Below are positions 23,642 to 31,481 of a stretch of 31,826 nt of DNA, piece after piece. The stretch comes from Deltaproteobacteria bacterium (lineage in GTDB: Bacteria; Desulfobacterota; Syntrophia; Syntrophales; UBA5619). The notes beneath the pieces are model-generated. The model made no database searches. It saw nothing but the letters and a program-made list of their open reading frames with translations, and had not been told where the DNA came from. A program made the translations under genes and the position numbers. The stretch is from the NCBI GenBank assembly GCA_021372695.1, contig JAJFTY010000208.1, positions 1 through 31,826 of the forward strand, given 5' to 3'. Position 1 is the first letter of the stretch; every line of letters begins with the position of its first letter.

Positions 23642-23911
23642 GTGTATATCAGCGGTGCACCCGGTGCATATTTGGAGGAGCTGCCGAACGAGCTCACGCT
23701 GCCCCAGTCTCGCATGGCCAAGGACATTAGCGTGCCGACCAGGCGTATCCATGATGTCGTGAGCGCCAGGCGTTTGCCAATCGGACCAAACCATGACCGA
23801 ACCTGTCGATTGAGTCGGATGGGCAACCACGCTATCAAGTTGCCCGACGTTTCCTATGGTCTGTCGGCCGCGTGGGTGCTCACCGCCCCAATCTTTGTTG
23901 AGGTTAGCTAA
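23642..23911 (+). pseudogene. Decayed HigA-like (XRE-family) antitoxin gene
   Basis: The 89-residue frame begins with GTG and reads GAPGAYLEELPNELTL, then QSRMAKDISVPTRRIHDVVSARR. This matches the HigA pattern, where P-G-E-x-L precedes a helix-turn-helix of the form LSQ..LA..LGVP..RI..IV...R. After the helix-turn-helix the match fades (RTCRLSRMGNHAIKL in place of TALRLARYFG) and no tail for toxin binding is recognisable. No HigB toxin gene stands next to it and the start lacks a good ribosome site. I take it as a remnant, probably frameshifted after about residue 45, though a very short diverged gene cannot be excluded. Confidence 0.5.
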
Positions 23912-23929
23912 TAATCGGAGCAAAGACGT

Positions 23930-24547
23930 ATGAAAATCAAATGGAAAAAGTTAACACCAGAAGGCTTTGAGATGTTTTGCTATCGTATATTAGAACTGAA
24001 TAATTTTTCAAATATCCAGTGGTACGGTAAATCAGGAGGAGACAAGGGTCGAGATTTAGTCGCCACAAAGATTGAATCGCCTCTACCGTCCATCGAGAAG
24101 TCTTCATCATGGATTATACAATGTAAGAGATTTGTAACCAAACCGCCCACAAAAGATGAAATTTCTTCCTTTCTTAGCAGTGCCAGAGAATTCAAACCAG
24201 ACAATGTTCTCTTAATAATTACGAACACACTTACAGCCAATGTAAAAGATTGGTTAAAATCTATTGATAACGAATATCGGTTCAATATCTATGTATGGGA
24301 AGAACAAGATTTGATGACGCAAGTAATTCGTCACAGAGATACTCTTTCTGAATATTTTCCTGATAATGATGACTTTGGAAAGCAAGTTTTATTTTATAAA
24401 ATTGGTTTGAATGAGATTAGATTAGGCTGTAACGAGTTTCAAGACGTTGAACTCTGTTGCGTAAATGTTTCAAATTACGAACAAGCAAAGGAAAAAGTAA
24501 CTGAATATATAAAGTTTATCAAGGAACACAATATTATCTTGGAATGA
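23930..24547 (+). CDS. Mrr-like restriction endonuclease
   Basis: This 205-residue protein has the PD-(D/E)xK nuclease core of the Mrr_cat family near its N-terminus: E14 in PEGFEMF, D42 in GGDKGRDLV and Q64-x-K66 in WIIQCKRF, followed by LIITNTLTANVKDWL and a Tyr/Trp strand (FNIYVWEEQDLMTQVI). Mrr relatives cut methylated DNA or serve in phage defence. The C-terminal part (about 145-205) is not recognised. The gene is visibly AT-rich, with AAA, ATT and TTA codons unlike its GC-rich neighbours, which points to horizontal transfer. GGAG lies 9 bases before the ATG. No methyltransferase gene is adjacent, so a methyl-directed or solitary role is more likely than a classic restriction pair. Confidence 0.78.
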   Translation: MKIKWKKLTPEGFEMFCYRILELNNFSNIQWYGKSGGDKGRDLVATKIESPLPSIEKSSSWIIQCKRFVTKPPTKDEISSFLSSAREFKPDNVLLIITNTLTANVKDWLKSIDNEYRFNIYVWEEQDLMTQVIRHRDTLSEYFPDNDDFGKQVLFYKIGLNEIRLGCNEFQDVELCCVNVSNYEQAKEKVTEYIKFIKEHNIILE

Positions 24548-24551
24548 AAAC

Positions 24552-24580
24552 TTGACAAGCCACTTGAACAGATCGCTATT
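24552..24580 (+). promoter_or_regulatory. Weak promoter candidate for the nucleotidase gene
   Basis: A perfect TTGACA (24552-24557) is followed after 17 bases by GCTATT (24575-24580), a poor -10. It begins 5 bases after the nuclease gene's stop codon and lies 43 bases before the nucleotidase ATG. Confidence 0.33.
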
Positions 24581-24623
24581 TGGCACCTTGTAGCTGGGGC
24601 GCTGATACGATGGAGTCGATAGA

Positions 24624-26180
24624 ATGCATTTGAAACGATCACTGACCGCCGCCAGACTTTTCCTGGCCCTTCTGCTGCTGGTCTGGGTGGCGGGGTGCAC
24701 CGGCCACCTGCCCGGCGCGGGCGGGCAGCCGGCGCCGGTTACCGTAACGATCCTGTTTTTCAACGATCTACACGGGAACCTGCTACCCTTTGAAATCAAG
24801 AGCGGGGATAAAAAGCAGGAAGTGGGCGGCATCGCCCGCATGGCCGCCTTGGTTCGCGACATCCGCGCGGAGAATAGCCGCAGGGATGTCCGTACCCTGG
24901 TGCTGGTGGCCGGCGACATCCTGCAGGGCACGCCCATGTCCACGGTGTTCCGCGGCGAACCGGACATCGAATGCCTGAATGCGATGGGCGTGGACGCCAT
25001 GACCGTCGGCAACCACGAGTTCGACTTCGGCCTGGAAAACTTCATCAAGCTCCGGGAGCGGGCCGCCTTTCCATTCCTGAGCGCCAATATCCTGGAAAAG
25101 GAGAGCGGCCGTGCGCTCTGCCCGCCTCTCCTGACCATCCCCCTGAGGGACGGCCTCGCCCTGACCGTGATCGGCGTGACCACCGAGGAGTTCCTCAGCA
25201 TCACCGAACCTGGCAATGTCGCCAGGCTGGGGGTCACCGGGGCGCTCTCTGCCGTGCGGCAGGCTTATGAGCAGGTCCACACCCGGGGGCCGGTCGTGAT
25301 TCTCTCCCACAACAAGCACCGGATCGACCGGGAGATCGCCGCGGCCCTACCGGACCTTGCCGCCATCATCGGCGGCCATGACCAGGTTCTCCTATCGCCC
25401 TACGAACAGGTGGGCTCCGTCCCGATCTTCCAGGCCTTCGAAAGAGGGATCTACCTGGGCCGGATCGATCTGCGGATCGACCCCGCTTCCGGGAAGGTCA
25501 GCCTCGTGAATTACGCCTACCTGCCGATCACCGCCGAGATCGCGCCGGACCCGCAGGTGGCCGCCATCGTGGCCGCTTATCAGGAGAAGCTGGGCAGCCG
25601 GTTCCGGGAGGTGATCGGCCGGGCAGAAACCCTCCTGAACGGCGAACGGGGGAAGATCCGCTACGAGGAGACGGCGCTCGGCGATTTCGTGGCCGACATC
25701 ATGGCGTCCCATACGGGCGCCCCGATCGCCCTGGTCAATGCCGGAGCGATGCGCACCAGCATCCAGAAGGGTCCGGTGACCGTCGAGGACGTCTTCAGGA
25801 CCGTACCCTTCCCCAATGAGCTCGTGGTGATCGAGCTTACCGGGACCGAGATCGAACAGGCCCTGCAAAGGGCGGTCAGCGGCTCGCGGCCGGACGAGGA
25901 CGGCGGCTTCCTGCAGGTCTCGGGCATCGCCTTCGAGGTCAAGGGCCGCACCGCGGTCAACATCCGGGTCGGAGCGGACCAACAGCCGCTGCAACCCCGC
26001 ACCGTGTACCGGGTCGCCGTCCCCGATTTCCTGGCGAACGGAGGAGACAGGTACACGCTGTTCAAAGGGAAGGAGCAGATCAAGACGGGTCTGCCGCTCC
26101 GAGAGCTGATCGTCGATACCATCCGGCGCCGCGGGGTGATCACGGCCCGGGAAGAGGGGCGCATCCGGCGGCTTGAATAA
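24624..26180 (+). CDS. UshA/5'-nucleotidase-family lipoprotein
   Basis: This 518-residue protein is a metallophosphoesterase with a C-terminal 5'-nucleotidase domain. A lipoprotein signal ends at Cys25 (VWVAGC). Metal-binding motifs are in order: NDLHG (47-51), GD in LVAGDILQGTPMS (97-98), GNHEFDFG (129-136), SHNKHRID and GGHDQ. The C-terminal half (about 330-518) has the substrate-domain motifs LGDFVADIM, LVNAGAMRTSI, PFPNELVVIELTG and DFLANGGDRY. It probably hydrolyses nucleotides or related phosphate esters outside the inner membrane, releasing phosphate and nucleoside; relatives also take other diphosphates. GGAG stands 9 bases before the ATG. The racemase gene starts 37 bases after its stop, so they may share a transcript. 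Confidence 0.92.
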   Translation: MHLKRSLTAARLFLALLLLVWVAGCTGHLPGAGGQPAPVTVTILFFNDLHGNLLPFEIKSGDKKQEVGGIARMAALVRDIRAENSRRDVRTLVLVAGDILQGTPMSTVFRGEPDIECLNAMGVDAMTVGNHEFDFGLENFIKLRERAAFPFLSANILEKESGRALCPPLLTIPLRDGLALTVIGVTTEEFLSITEPGNVARLGVTGALSAVRQAYEQVHTRGPVVILSHNKHRIDREIAAALPDLAAIIGGHDQVLLSPYEQVGSVPIFQAFERGIYLGRIDLRIDPASGKVSLVNYAYLPITAEIAPDPQVAAIVAAYQEKLGSRFREVIGRAETLLNGERGKIRYEETALGDFVADIMASHTGAPIALVNAGAMRTSIQKGPVTVEDVFRTVPFPNELVVIELTGTEIEQALQRAVSGSRPDEDGGFLQVSGIAFEVKGRTAVNIRVGADQQPLQPRTVYRVAVPDFLANGGDRYTLFKGKEQIKTGLPLRELIVDTIRRRGVITAREEGRIRRLE

Positions 26181-26217
26181 TCCGGCACTCTGCCGGTTCG
26201 AAAAAAGGGGGGAAACA

Positions 26218-27399
26218 ATGTCCGGACCGCTGAAAGGTTTGAAGATCCTCGACTTCACCACGCTCTTGCCCGGGCCGTACGCGACGATGACGCTTTCGGA
26301 CCTGGGGGCCGATGTGCTGCGGGTCGTCTCCGGCTCGCGGCCGGATTTGGCCGCCTTCCTGCCCCCCTTCCTCCCCGGCACGAACCTCTCCTGCGCCATC
26401 GCCTACCTCGGCCGGGGGAAGCGCTGCATGGCGCTCAACCTCAAGGATTCCCGGGCCATCGCCATCGTCCGGCGCCTCGTGGCCGAACACGACATCGTGA
26501 TCGAGCAGTTCCGGCCGGGCGTCATGGCGAAGCTGGGGCTCGACTACGAGAGCCTGAAGGCGGCGAACCCCGGCCTGATCTACTGCTCGCTCACCGGCTA
26601 CGGCCAGACCGGCCCGATGCGGAACCGGGCGGGCCACGACATCAACTACCTCGCCCGCGCCGGGATCATCTCCTACTCGGGCAGGAAGGCCACCGGCCCC
26701 TGCCTCTCGGGGATCCAGATTGCCGACGTCGCCTCCGGGTCGAACCACGCGGTGATCGGCATCCTCGCGGCGGTGGTCCACAGGCAGGCAACCGGCGAGG
26801 GGCAGTACGTCGACGTCTCGATGACCGATGGCGCGGTCGCCTTCAACGCCCTCTTCGCCGCGGCCTATCTGGTGGACGGAACCGAGACCTGCTGCGAGGA
26901 GGGGGTCCTGAACGGCGGCTCGCTCTACGATTTTTACGAGGCGAAGGACGGAAAATTCCTCAGCTTCGGCGGCCTGGAGCCGCAGTTCTTCGCCGCCTTC
27001 TGCGAGACGATCGGCCGGCCCGACCTGATCGCGGGCGGCGTGATCCCGCCGGACCTGCCCCGCGTCAAGGAGAAGATCCGGGAGGTCATGAAATCGAAGA
27101 CCCGGGACGAATGGATCGCCCTCTTCGCCAAGGTGGACGCCTGCGTGGAGCCGGTCCTCTCCCTCGGTGAGGCGCTTCGGGACGCACAGGTCGAGGCGCG
27201 GGGCATGGTCGTGGAGGTGGAGGCCCCCGGGTGCGGCACGGTCCGGCAGCCCGGCCACCCGATCAGCTATTCGGCCACGCCGCCCGCGTACGGCCCGGCC
27301 GGAGTCGCCTCGGGGGTGCATACCCGGGAGGTTCTCCTCGGCCTCGGTTACCGGGAGGCCGAGATCGACGAGTTCGAAAAGACAGGGCTGTTTGGCTGA
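26218..27399 (+). CDS. Alpha-methylacyl-CoA racemase (CaiB/BaiF superfamily)
   Basis: This 393-residue protein belongs to the CoA-transferase III superfamily. It has the racemase-type triad: H140 in RAGHDINYLARAG, D170 in GIQIADVASGS and E254 in FGGLEPQFF. Their spacing (30 and 84 residues) agrees with H126, D156 and E241 of the mycobacterial enzyme. FRPGVMAKLGLDYE and TGYGQTGP also fit. The enzyme would invert the 2-methyl centre of branched acyl-CoA so that stereospecific dehydrogenases can act. Automated naming as a CoA transferase is likely, but the GHDINY signature argues for a racemase. The frame is open 15 codons upstream; a GGGGGGAAAC stretch precedes the ATG at 26218. Confidence 0.88.
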   Translation: MSGPLKGLKILDFTTLLPGPYATMTLSDLGADVLRVVSGSRPDLAAFLPPFLPGTNLSCAIAYLGRGKRCMALNLKDSRAIAIVRRLVAEHDIVIEQFRPGVMAKLGLDYESLKAANPGLIYCSLTGYGQTGPMRNRAGHDINYLARAGIISYSGRKATGPCLSGIQIADVASGSNHAVIGILAAVVHRQATGEGQYVDVSMTDGAVAFNALFAAAYLVDGTETCCEEGVLNGGSLYDFYEAKDGKFLSFGGLEPQFFAAFCETIGRPDLIAGGVIPPDLPRVKEKIREVMKSKTRDEWIALFAKVDACVEPVLSLGEALRDAQVEARGMVVEVEAPGCGTVRQPGHPISYSATPPAYGPAGVASGVHTREVLLGLGYREAEIDEFEKTGLFG

Positions 27400-27466
27400 T
27401 TCCGGTCAAATACGTAGCAAGAGAATCGATTTTCCGTTTGTTGCATCGGCAACCAGACAGATCAAG

Positions 27467-27530
27467 CGTCATGCCGGACCCCGGCTTTCGCCGGGGCGAC
27501 GTCTGGATTCCGGCCTTCGCCGGAATGACG
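27467..27530. repeat. Dispersed inverted repeat, copy 3
   Basis: It starts CGTCATGCCGGACCCCG and ends CTTCGCCGGAATGACG, like copy 2 but shorter, with GGCTTTCGCC and GGCCTTCGCC internal arms. It occupies the gap between the racemase and isomerase genes. Confidence 0.8.
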
Positions 27531-27610
27531 GTCTTGGACATATTATCGCAACATTAGTCCGGGATAACGAGAGAAAGACAACTAAATCCCCTGAGGAGGA
27601 GACGTAAATC

Positions 27611-28411
27611 ATGGAAAGCAGCTTCAAGATCGAGAAAGAGGGAAACGTGGCTTGGCTGGTCCTGAACCGGCCGGAGAAGCGGAATTCGATGACCTGGGAG
27701 TTCTTCGCGGAGTTGGAGGATCAGTTCGGGTGCCTCGACGAAGACGCGGAAGTCCGGGTGGTCGTCCTCCGGGCGGAGGGGAAGATGTTCACCGCGGGCC
27801 TTGACCTGGTCGCCGCGAGTTCGCTCCTCGGCGACGGCTCGACGCCCTACCGGGAGTGGCTCCGGAAGAAGGTCCTCCAACTCCAGGACGGAATCAGCGC
27901 CGCCGAGCGGTGCCGGAAGCCGGTCATCGCCGCGGTCCACGGCTACTGCATCGGCGGCGGGGTGGATCTCCTCTCCGCGTGCGACATCCGGCTCGCCACG
28001 GCCGACGCGGTCTTCTCGATCCGGGAGACGCGGCTCGGGATCGTCGCCGACATCGGCACCCTCCAGCGGCTACCCACGATCATCGGCCATGGCTGGTGCC
28101 GCGAGCTCGCCCTCACCGGCCGGGACTTCACGGCCGAAGAGGCGCTGAAGATGGGGTTCATCACCCACCTCCTGCCGGACCGGGAGGCGCTCCTCCAGGA
28201 GGCGAAGAAGCTCGCCGAAGAGATCGCCGGCCTCCCGCCGCTCGCCGTCCAGGGGGCAAAGGATGCCATCGTCCAGAGCCGCGACAACGGCGTCTATCCG
28301 GGGCTCGCCTACGTCGCCCAGAAGAACGCCGCGCTCATCCCCAACGAGGACATGCTGGAGGCGGTCGGCGCCTTCCTGGAGAAGCGCAAGCCCGTGTTCA
28401 AGGGGCGGTAA
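27611..28411 (+). CDS. Enoyl-CoA hydratase/isomerase of the dienoyl-CoA isomerase (ECH1) type
   Basis: This 266-residue crotonase-fold enzyme has an oxyanion region GKMFTAGLDL and the stretch HGYCIGGGVDLLSACDIR. The three acidic residues of rat delta-3,5-delta-2,4-dienoyl-CoA isomerase (D176, E196, D204) are matched by D119, E139 and D147 with the same spacing of 20 and 8, within RETRLGIVADIGTLQRLP. Plain hydratases have a Glu pair at other places. It would shift conjugated double bonds so that unsaturated chains can enter beta-oxidation; plain hydratase activity is also possible. GAGGAG stands before the ATG. It lies 211 bases after the racemase gene, separated by a dispersed repeat. Confidence 0.88.
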   Translation: MESSFKIEKEGNVAWLVLNRPEKRNSMTWEFFAELEDQFGCLDEDAEVRVVVLRAEGKMFTAGLDLVAASSLLGDGSTPYREWLRKKVLQLQDGISAAERCRKPVIAAVHGYCIGGGVDLLSACDIRLATADAVFSIRETRLGIVADIGTLQRLPTIIGHGWCRELALTGRDFTAEEALKMGFITHLLPDREALLQEAKKLAEEIAGLPPLAVQGAKDAIVQSRDNGVYPGLAYVAQKNAALIPNEDMLEAVGAFLEKRKPVFKGR

Positions 28412-28444
28412 AAACCGGGACAACGTCTCTGCCTATCTTTGAGC

Positions 28445-28473
28445 TTGCCATTTATAAAACAGCAGCTTAGAGT
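28445..28473 (+). promoter_or_regulatory. Possible promoter for the secreted-protein and protease genes
   Basis: TTGCCA (28445-28450) and TAGAGT (28468-28473) are 17 bases apart. Transcription would start near 28480, giving a leader of about 60 bases before the next gene. Confidence 0.45.
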
Positions 28474-28538
28474 CACATCTCTATCTTTGCAGCATCGGAC
28501 GGATATACGCTGACAGACGCAATCGCGAGAGCGGTGCC

Positions 28539-29120
28539 ATGAAAAACCGGACAAAGATCATTATCGTTTTATCCATGATGTTTTTGGTCATCTCCGTCAC
28601 CGCGGTTTCAAACGCCGTGGTTGTCAAATTCCTGAATCTGACCCAGTTGACCAGCCAGGCGGATCTGATCTTTCACGGAAGGGTCACTGCGGTTCATGCA
28701 AGCTGGGACGACTCTCGAACAGCCATATGGACGTCCGTCACATTCGCCGTGGATGAGGTCATCAAAGGCGACCTTGCAGAGAACGTCATTACCCTCAGAC
28801 TCCCCGGCGGGGCCATCGAGGCGGACGATATCCGGATGGAAGTCGATGGCGTGCCCAAATTCCGGCCGGGGGAGGAAACGGTCATCTTTTGCAGTCGTGA
28901 CTCTCAAATGAGGAATCCCATCATCGGCTGGCATCAGGGGCAGTTCAAGATCCGGGATGACAAGCTTACGGGGGGAAAGCTCATCGATGACAAGAGGGCT
29001 TCGCGGCTGATGACTCCGGCGCGCACTCCGGCTTCGTCCGGCGCGGTTGCCCCGGGAACACCCTTGAAGAGCTTTATCGAAGAGATCAAGAGGATCAAAA
29101 ACCTTCCACTGCCCGATTAG
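28539..29120 (+). CDS. Secreted protein of unknown function, partner gene of the protease
   Basis: This 193-residue protein has a signal peptide (MKNRTKIIIVLSMMFLVISV, probable cleavage near VSNA). The mature part begins with LTQLTSQADLIFHGRVTAVH and continues with TAIWTSVTFAVDEVIKGDL and VITLRLPGGAIE, then FRPGEETVIF. This small beta-rich domain with the sequence L..G.V......W......I.T...V.V...LKG is seen in other bacteria as a secreted protein beside matrixin-like proteases (from general recollection; a search would confirm). Its function is not known. The C-terminus is rich in Ala, Pro and Thr and then charged. The protease gene starts 5 bases after its stop, so the two are co-expressed. 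I do not recognise a named family. Confidence 0.7.
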   Translation: MKNRTKIIIVLSMMFLVISVTAVSNAVVVKFLNLTQLTSQADLIFHGRVTAVHASWDDSRTAIWTSVTFAVDEVIKGDLAENVITLRLPGGAIEADDIRMEVDGVPKFRPGEETVIFCSRDSQMRNPIIGWHQGQFKIRDDKLTGGKLIDDKRASRLMTPARTPASSGAVAPGTPLKSFIEEIKRIKNLPLPD

Positions 29121-29125
29121 ACCCT

Positions 29126-31348
29126 ATGGTTACGGCAATAAAAAGAGCTCTGATCTCCCTCATCATTCTGCTGCTCGCGGCGGCCCTGATCGCTTCGACA
29201 GGATCCGCTTTCGAATACAGCGGCTACAAATGGGAAGACAACAAGCTTCCCCTGAAGTACCGGATCAACGGCGCAAATCGGCCCTACTGGCTGCCGCAGG
29301 AAACTTTCGTTTCCACCGTTCAGCAGGGATTCCAGGCCTGGAACGACGCGAGCTGTTCCGACATGGAATTCCGGTATGACGGAGAGACCGGCAGCGTGGA
29401 ATCCCGGGATGAGGTGAACAGCGTCTTCTGGAATTCGACCGGTGCGGGTATGGACAATGCTCTCGCCATTACCACAAGCTGGCTCAATTTCAACGGCGAT
29501 CGCATGTACGACGCCGATCTTGAGATCAACGGCTCAGTTTCCTGGTCGGTTTCGGGCGGAGCAGCGGGATTTGACCTTCAGAGCGTGATCACCCACGAAG
29601 CGGGCCATTTTCTCTCTCTGAGCGACCTTTATACGGAAGCGGACAGAGGAAAGACGATGTACGGGTACCTGTATGAAGGCGATACGTCCCCCCGCACATT
29701 GGATGGCGACGATATCGCAGGCATCTGCTCGATCTATCCGGCCAACGAGTTGGCCATCCTGACGGTCAGCCTTCCGAAGTCTTTTGTGAACGTACCCTAC
29801 TTTCAGCAGTTGCAGGCGGGCGGCGGAACGGCGCCTTATACCTGGCACGTCACCGAAGGCGCGCTCCCGCAGGGGCTCTTTTTACACGGCGATACGGGCA
29901 TCATCGACGGGACGCCTGAAACCGAAGGGATCTATTCCTTCACGATTCAGGCCTGGGATGCACGAAACGCCTCCCATTCACGCAGTTTTTCCATTCAGAC
30001 CGCAACGAGCCGTCAACCCGACATATTCGGCGTCGAGATCGGAAACAGATTGACGGTTCAGGGCACATCGTCAACTGAGGGGTCTTACACGGATGTCAAT
30101 GAAATTACCGGTATCGATCAAAGCACATTTCCGGTAGCTACTTATATGCAGGAGGGAAGAAGGAACGGTCTTCTGAACTACAGGGGTTGGGTTCAAAGAA
30201 CCTCCGATGAGTTCAGACTGTGGGGGGTTCAGGAGGGAGCGGGTGGAGATGTCTATAAATTTTTCTCCGGCTTGGTTTACGCCTGGTACCCTATGGCGAT
30301 CGGCGACCATCGCTTCACGTCGACCACCTTTCAGGTCGTCGGACTACCGGGATATGTTTTCAATGCCAGCCTGAATGCGGATGTGCTGAGCCAGGAATAC
30401 GTGGCAACCCCGTTTGGGACGATGAACGCCTACAAGGTGCGGCATCAGCTTCGCATGTGGGCAGCAGGCATCGATCGTACCACCACATCGTACGATTGGC
30501 TCGTTCCTTACCTCGGTTCCATCAAGTATTCCAGCGACACCTCCCAGGAATCTCTCGTCTCCTTCATGATCGGCGGGGGGACGATCACGCCGGAAACCGA
30601 TGCCGATGGAGACGGGTTGAAAGACTACCAGGAGCTGATCCTCAATCAAACCGATTGGCTGCTGCCGGATACGGATCATGACGGTCTGTCGGACTCGGAA
30701 GAGCTCGCCAGGGAAACCGATCCGACAAAGGACGATACGGACGGCGACGGCCTCAAAGACGGCTGGGAAGTTCGGTACGGGTTCAATCCCTTCGTCGTCG
30801 ACGACCCCGGCCAGGATCCGGATGGAGACGGACTCTCCAACCTGACGGAACAGAGTCTCGGCACGAACCCCAAGCTGGCGGACACGGATCAGGACGGTCT
30901 TTCGGACTCTGAAGAACTCATCAAGGGTACTGATCCGACAAAGGACGATACGGATGGCGACGGCCTGAAGGACGGTTGGGAGGTCCGATACGGATTCGAT
31001 CCCGCGCGCATCAACGAGGGCCAGCAGGATCCGGATGGAGACGGACTCTCCAACCTGACGGAACAGAGTCTCGGCACCCACCCCAAGCTGGCGGACATGG
31101 ATGGAGACGGCTGTCTCGACGGCGCCGAGGTATTGGGAGGACGGAATCCCAAAGTCGCGGATCCCCAAGGGGACATCAACAACGATTGCGCGGTCAACGT
31201 CACAGACGCGATATTGGTTTTCCAGATCCTCACCCGTGCGGACACCACCGGAAATAACATAGACACCGGCTCAGATTCGAATGGAGACGGAAGAATCGGC
31301 CTGCCCGAGACGATCTTCATCCTCCAGAAAGCAGCGGGCATGAGATAG
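29126..31348 (+). CDS. Secreted matrixin-like metalloprotease with Ig-like, calcium-repeat and dockerin-like domains
   Basis: This 740-residue secreted protein has a signal peptide (about 1-28, cleavage near GSAF). The protease domain (about 30-206) has HEAGHFLSLSD at 157-167: H157, E158 and H161 are kept, Ser164 stands in place of the usual Gly and Asp167 for the third ligand, with a possible Met-turn at M178. Residues about 209-292 look like a He_PIG Ig-like domain (LPQGLFLHGDTGIIDGTPET). A region of unknown type (300-485) follows, then thrombospondin-3-like calcium repeats (about 490-680) with two 71-residue units nearly alike. Residues about 681-740 are two dockerin-like EF-hand loops (GDINNDCAVNVTDAI and DSNGDGRIGLPETI). 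There is no good ribosome site; translation may be coupled to the upstream gene. Confidence 0.85.
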   Translation: MVTAIKRALISLIILLLAAALIASTGSAFEYSGYKWEDNKLPLKYRINGANRPYWLPQETFVSTVQQGFQAWNDASCSDMEFRYDGETGSVESRDEVNSVFWNSTGAGMDNALAITTSWLNFNGDRMYDADLEINGSVSWSVSGGAAGFDLQSVITHEAGHFLSLSDLYTEADRGKTMYGYLYEGDTSPRTLDGDDIAGICSIYPANELAILTVSLPKSFVNVPYFQQLQAGGGTAPYTWHVTEGALPQGLFLHGDTGIIDGTPETEGIYSFTIQAWDARNASHSRSFSIQTATSRQPDIFGVEIGNRLTVQGTSSTEGSYTDVNEITGIDQSTFPVATYMQEGRRNGLLNYRGWVQRTSDEFRLWGVQEGAGGDVYKFFSGLVYAWYPMAIGDHRFTSTTFQVVGLPGYVFNASLNADVLSQEYVATPFGTMNAYKVRHQLRMWAAGIDRTTTSYDWLVPYLGSIKYSSDTSQESLVSFMIGGGTITPETDADGDGLKDYQELILNQTDWLLPDTDHDGLSDSEELARETDPTKDDTDGDGLKDGWEVRYGFNPFVVDDPGQDPDGDGLSNLTEQSLGTNPKLADTDQDGLSDSEELIKGTDPTKDDTDGDGLKDGWEVRYGFDPARINEGQQDPDGDGLSNLTEQSLGTHPKLADMDGDGCLDGAEVLGGRNPKVADPQGDINNDCAVNVTDAILVFQILTRADTTGNNIDTGSDSNGDGRIGLPETIFILQKAAGMR
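30668..31093 (+). repeat. Two tandem 213-bp coding repeats in the protease gene
   Basis: Residues 515-585 (30668-30880) and 586-656 (30881-31093) are near-identical 71-residue units, each with DxDxDG-type calcium loops (DTDGDGLKDGWEVRYGF, DPDGDGLSNLTEQSLGT). A partial third unit starts at 657. The two unit copies have high DNA similarity, pointing to recent duplication or gene conversion. Confidence 0.85.
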
Positions 31349-31481
31349 AAAAAGAATCGACCTGTCGCCCTGCCGGGGGGGAGACATTATCAAAAAAAAA
31401 TAAAGATGATCGCGTTTGAAAAACAGCCGGTCACGGGCAGGCCCTCACAGACCTGAAACGGAGATAGAACAAGGAGGAGTT

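Noticed and set aside
30600..31100. CRISPR-like or non-coding tandem repeat
   Set aside because: The repeats are in frame and encode calcium-loop units of the protease; unit length and lack of spacers exclude CRISPR.
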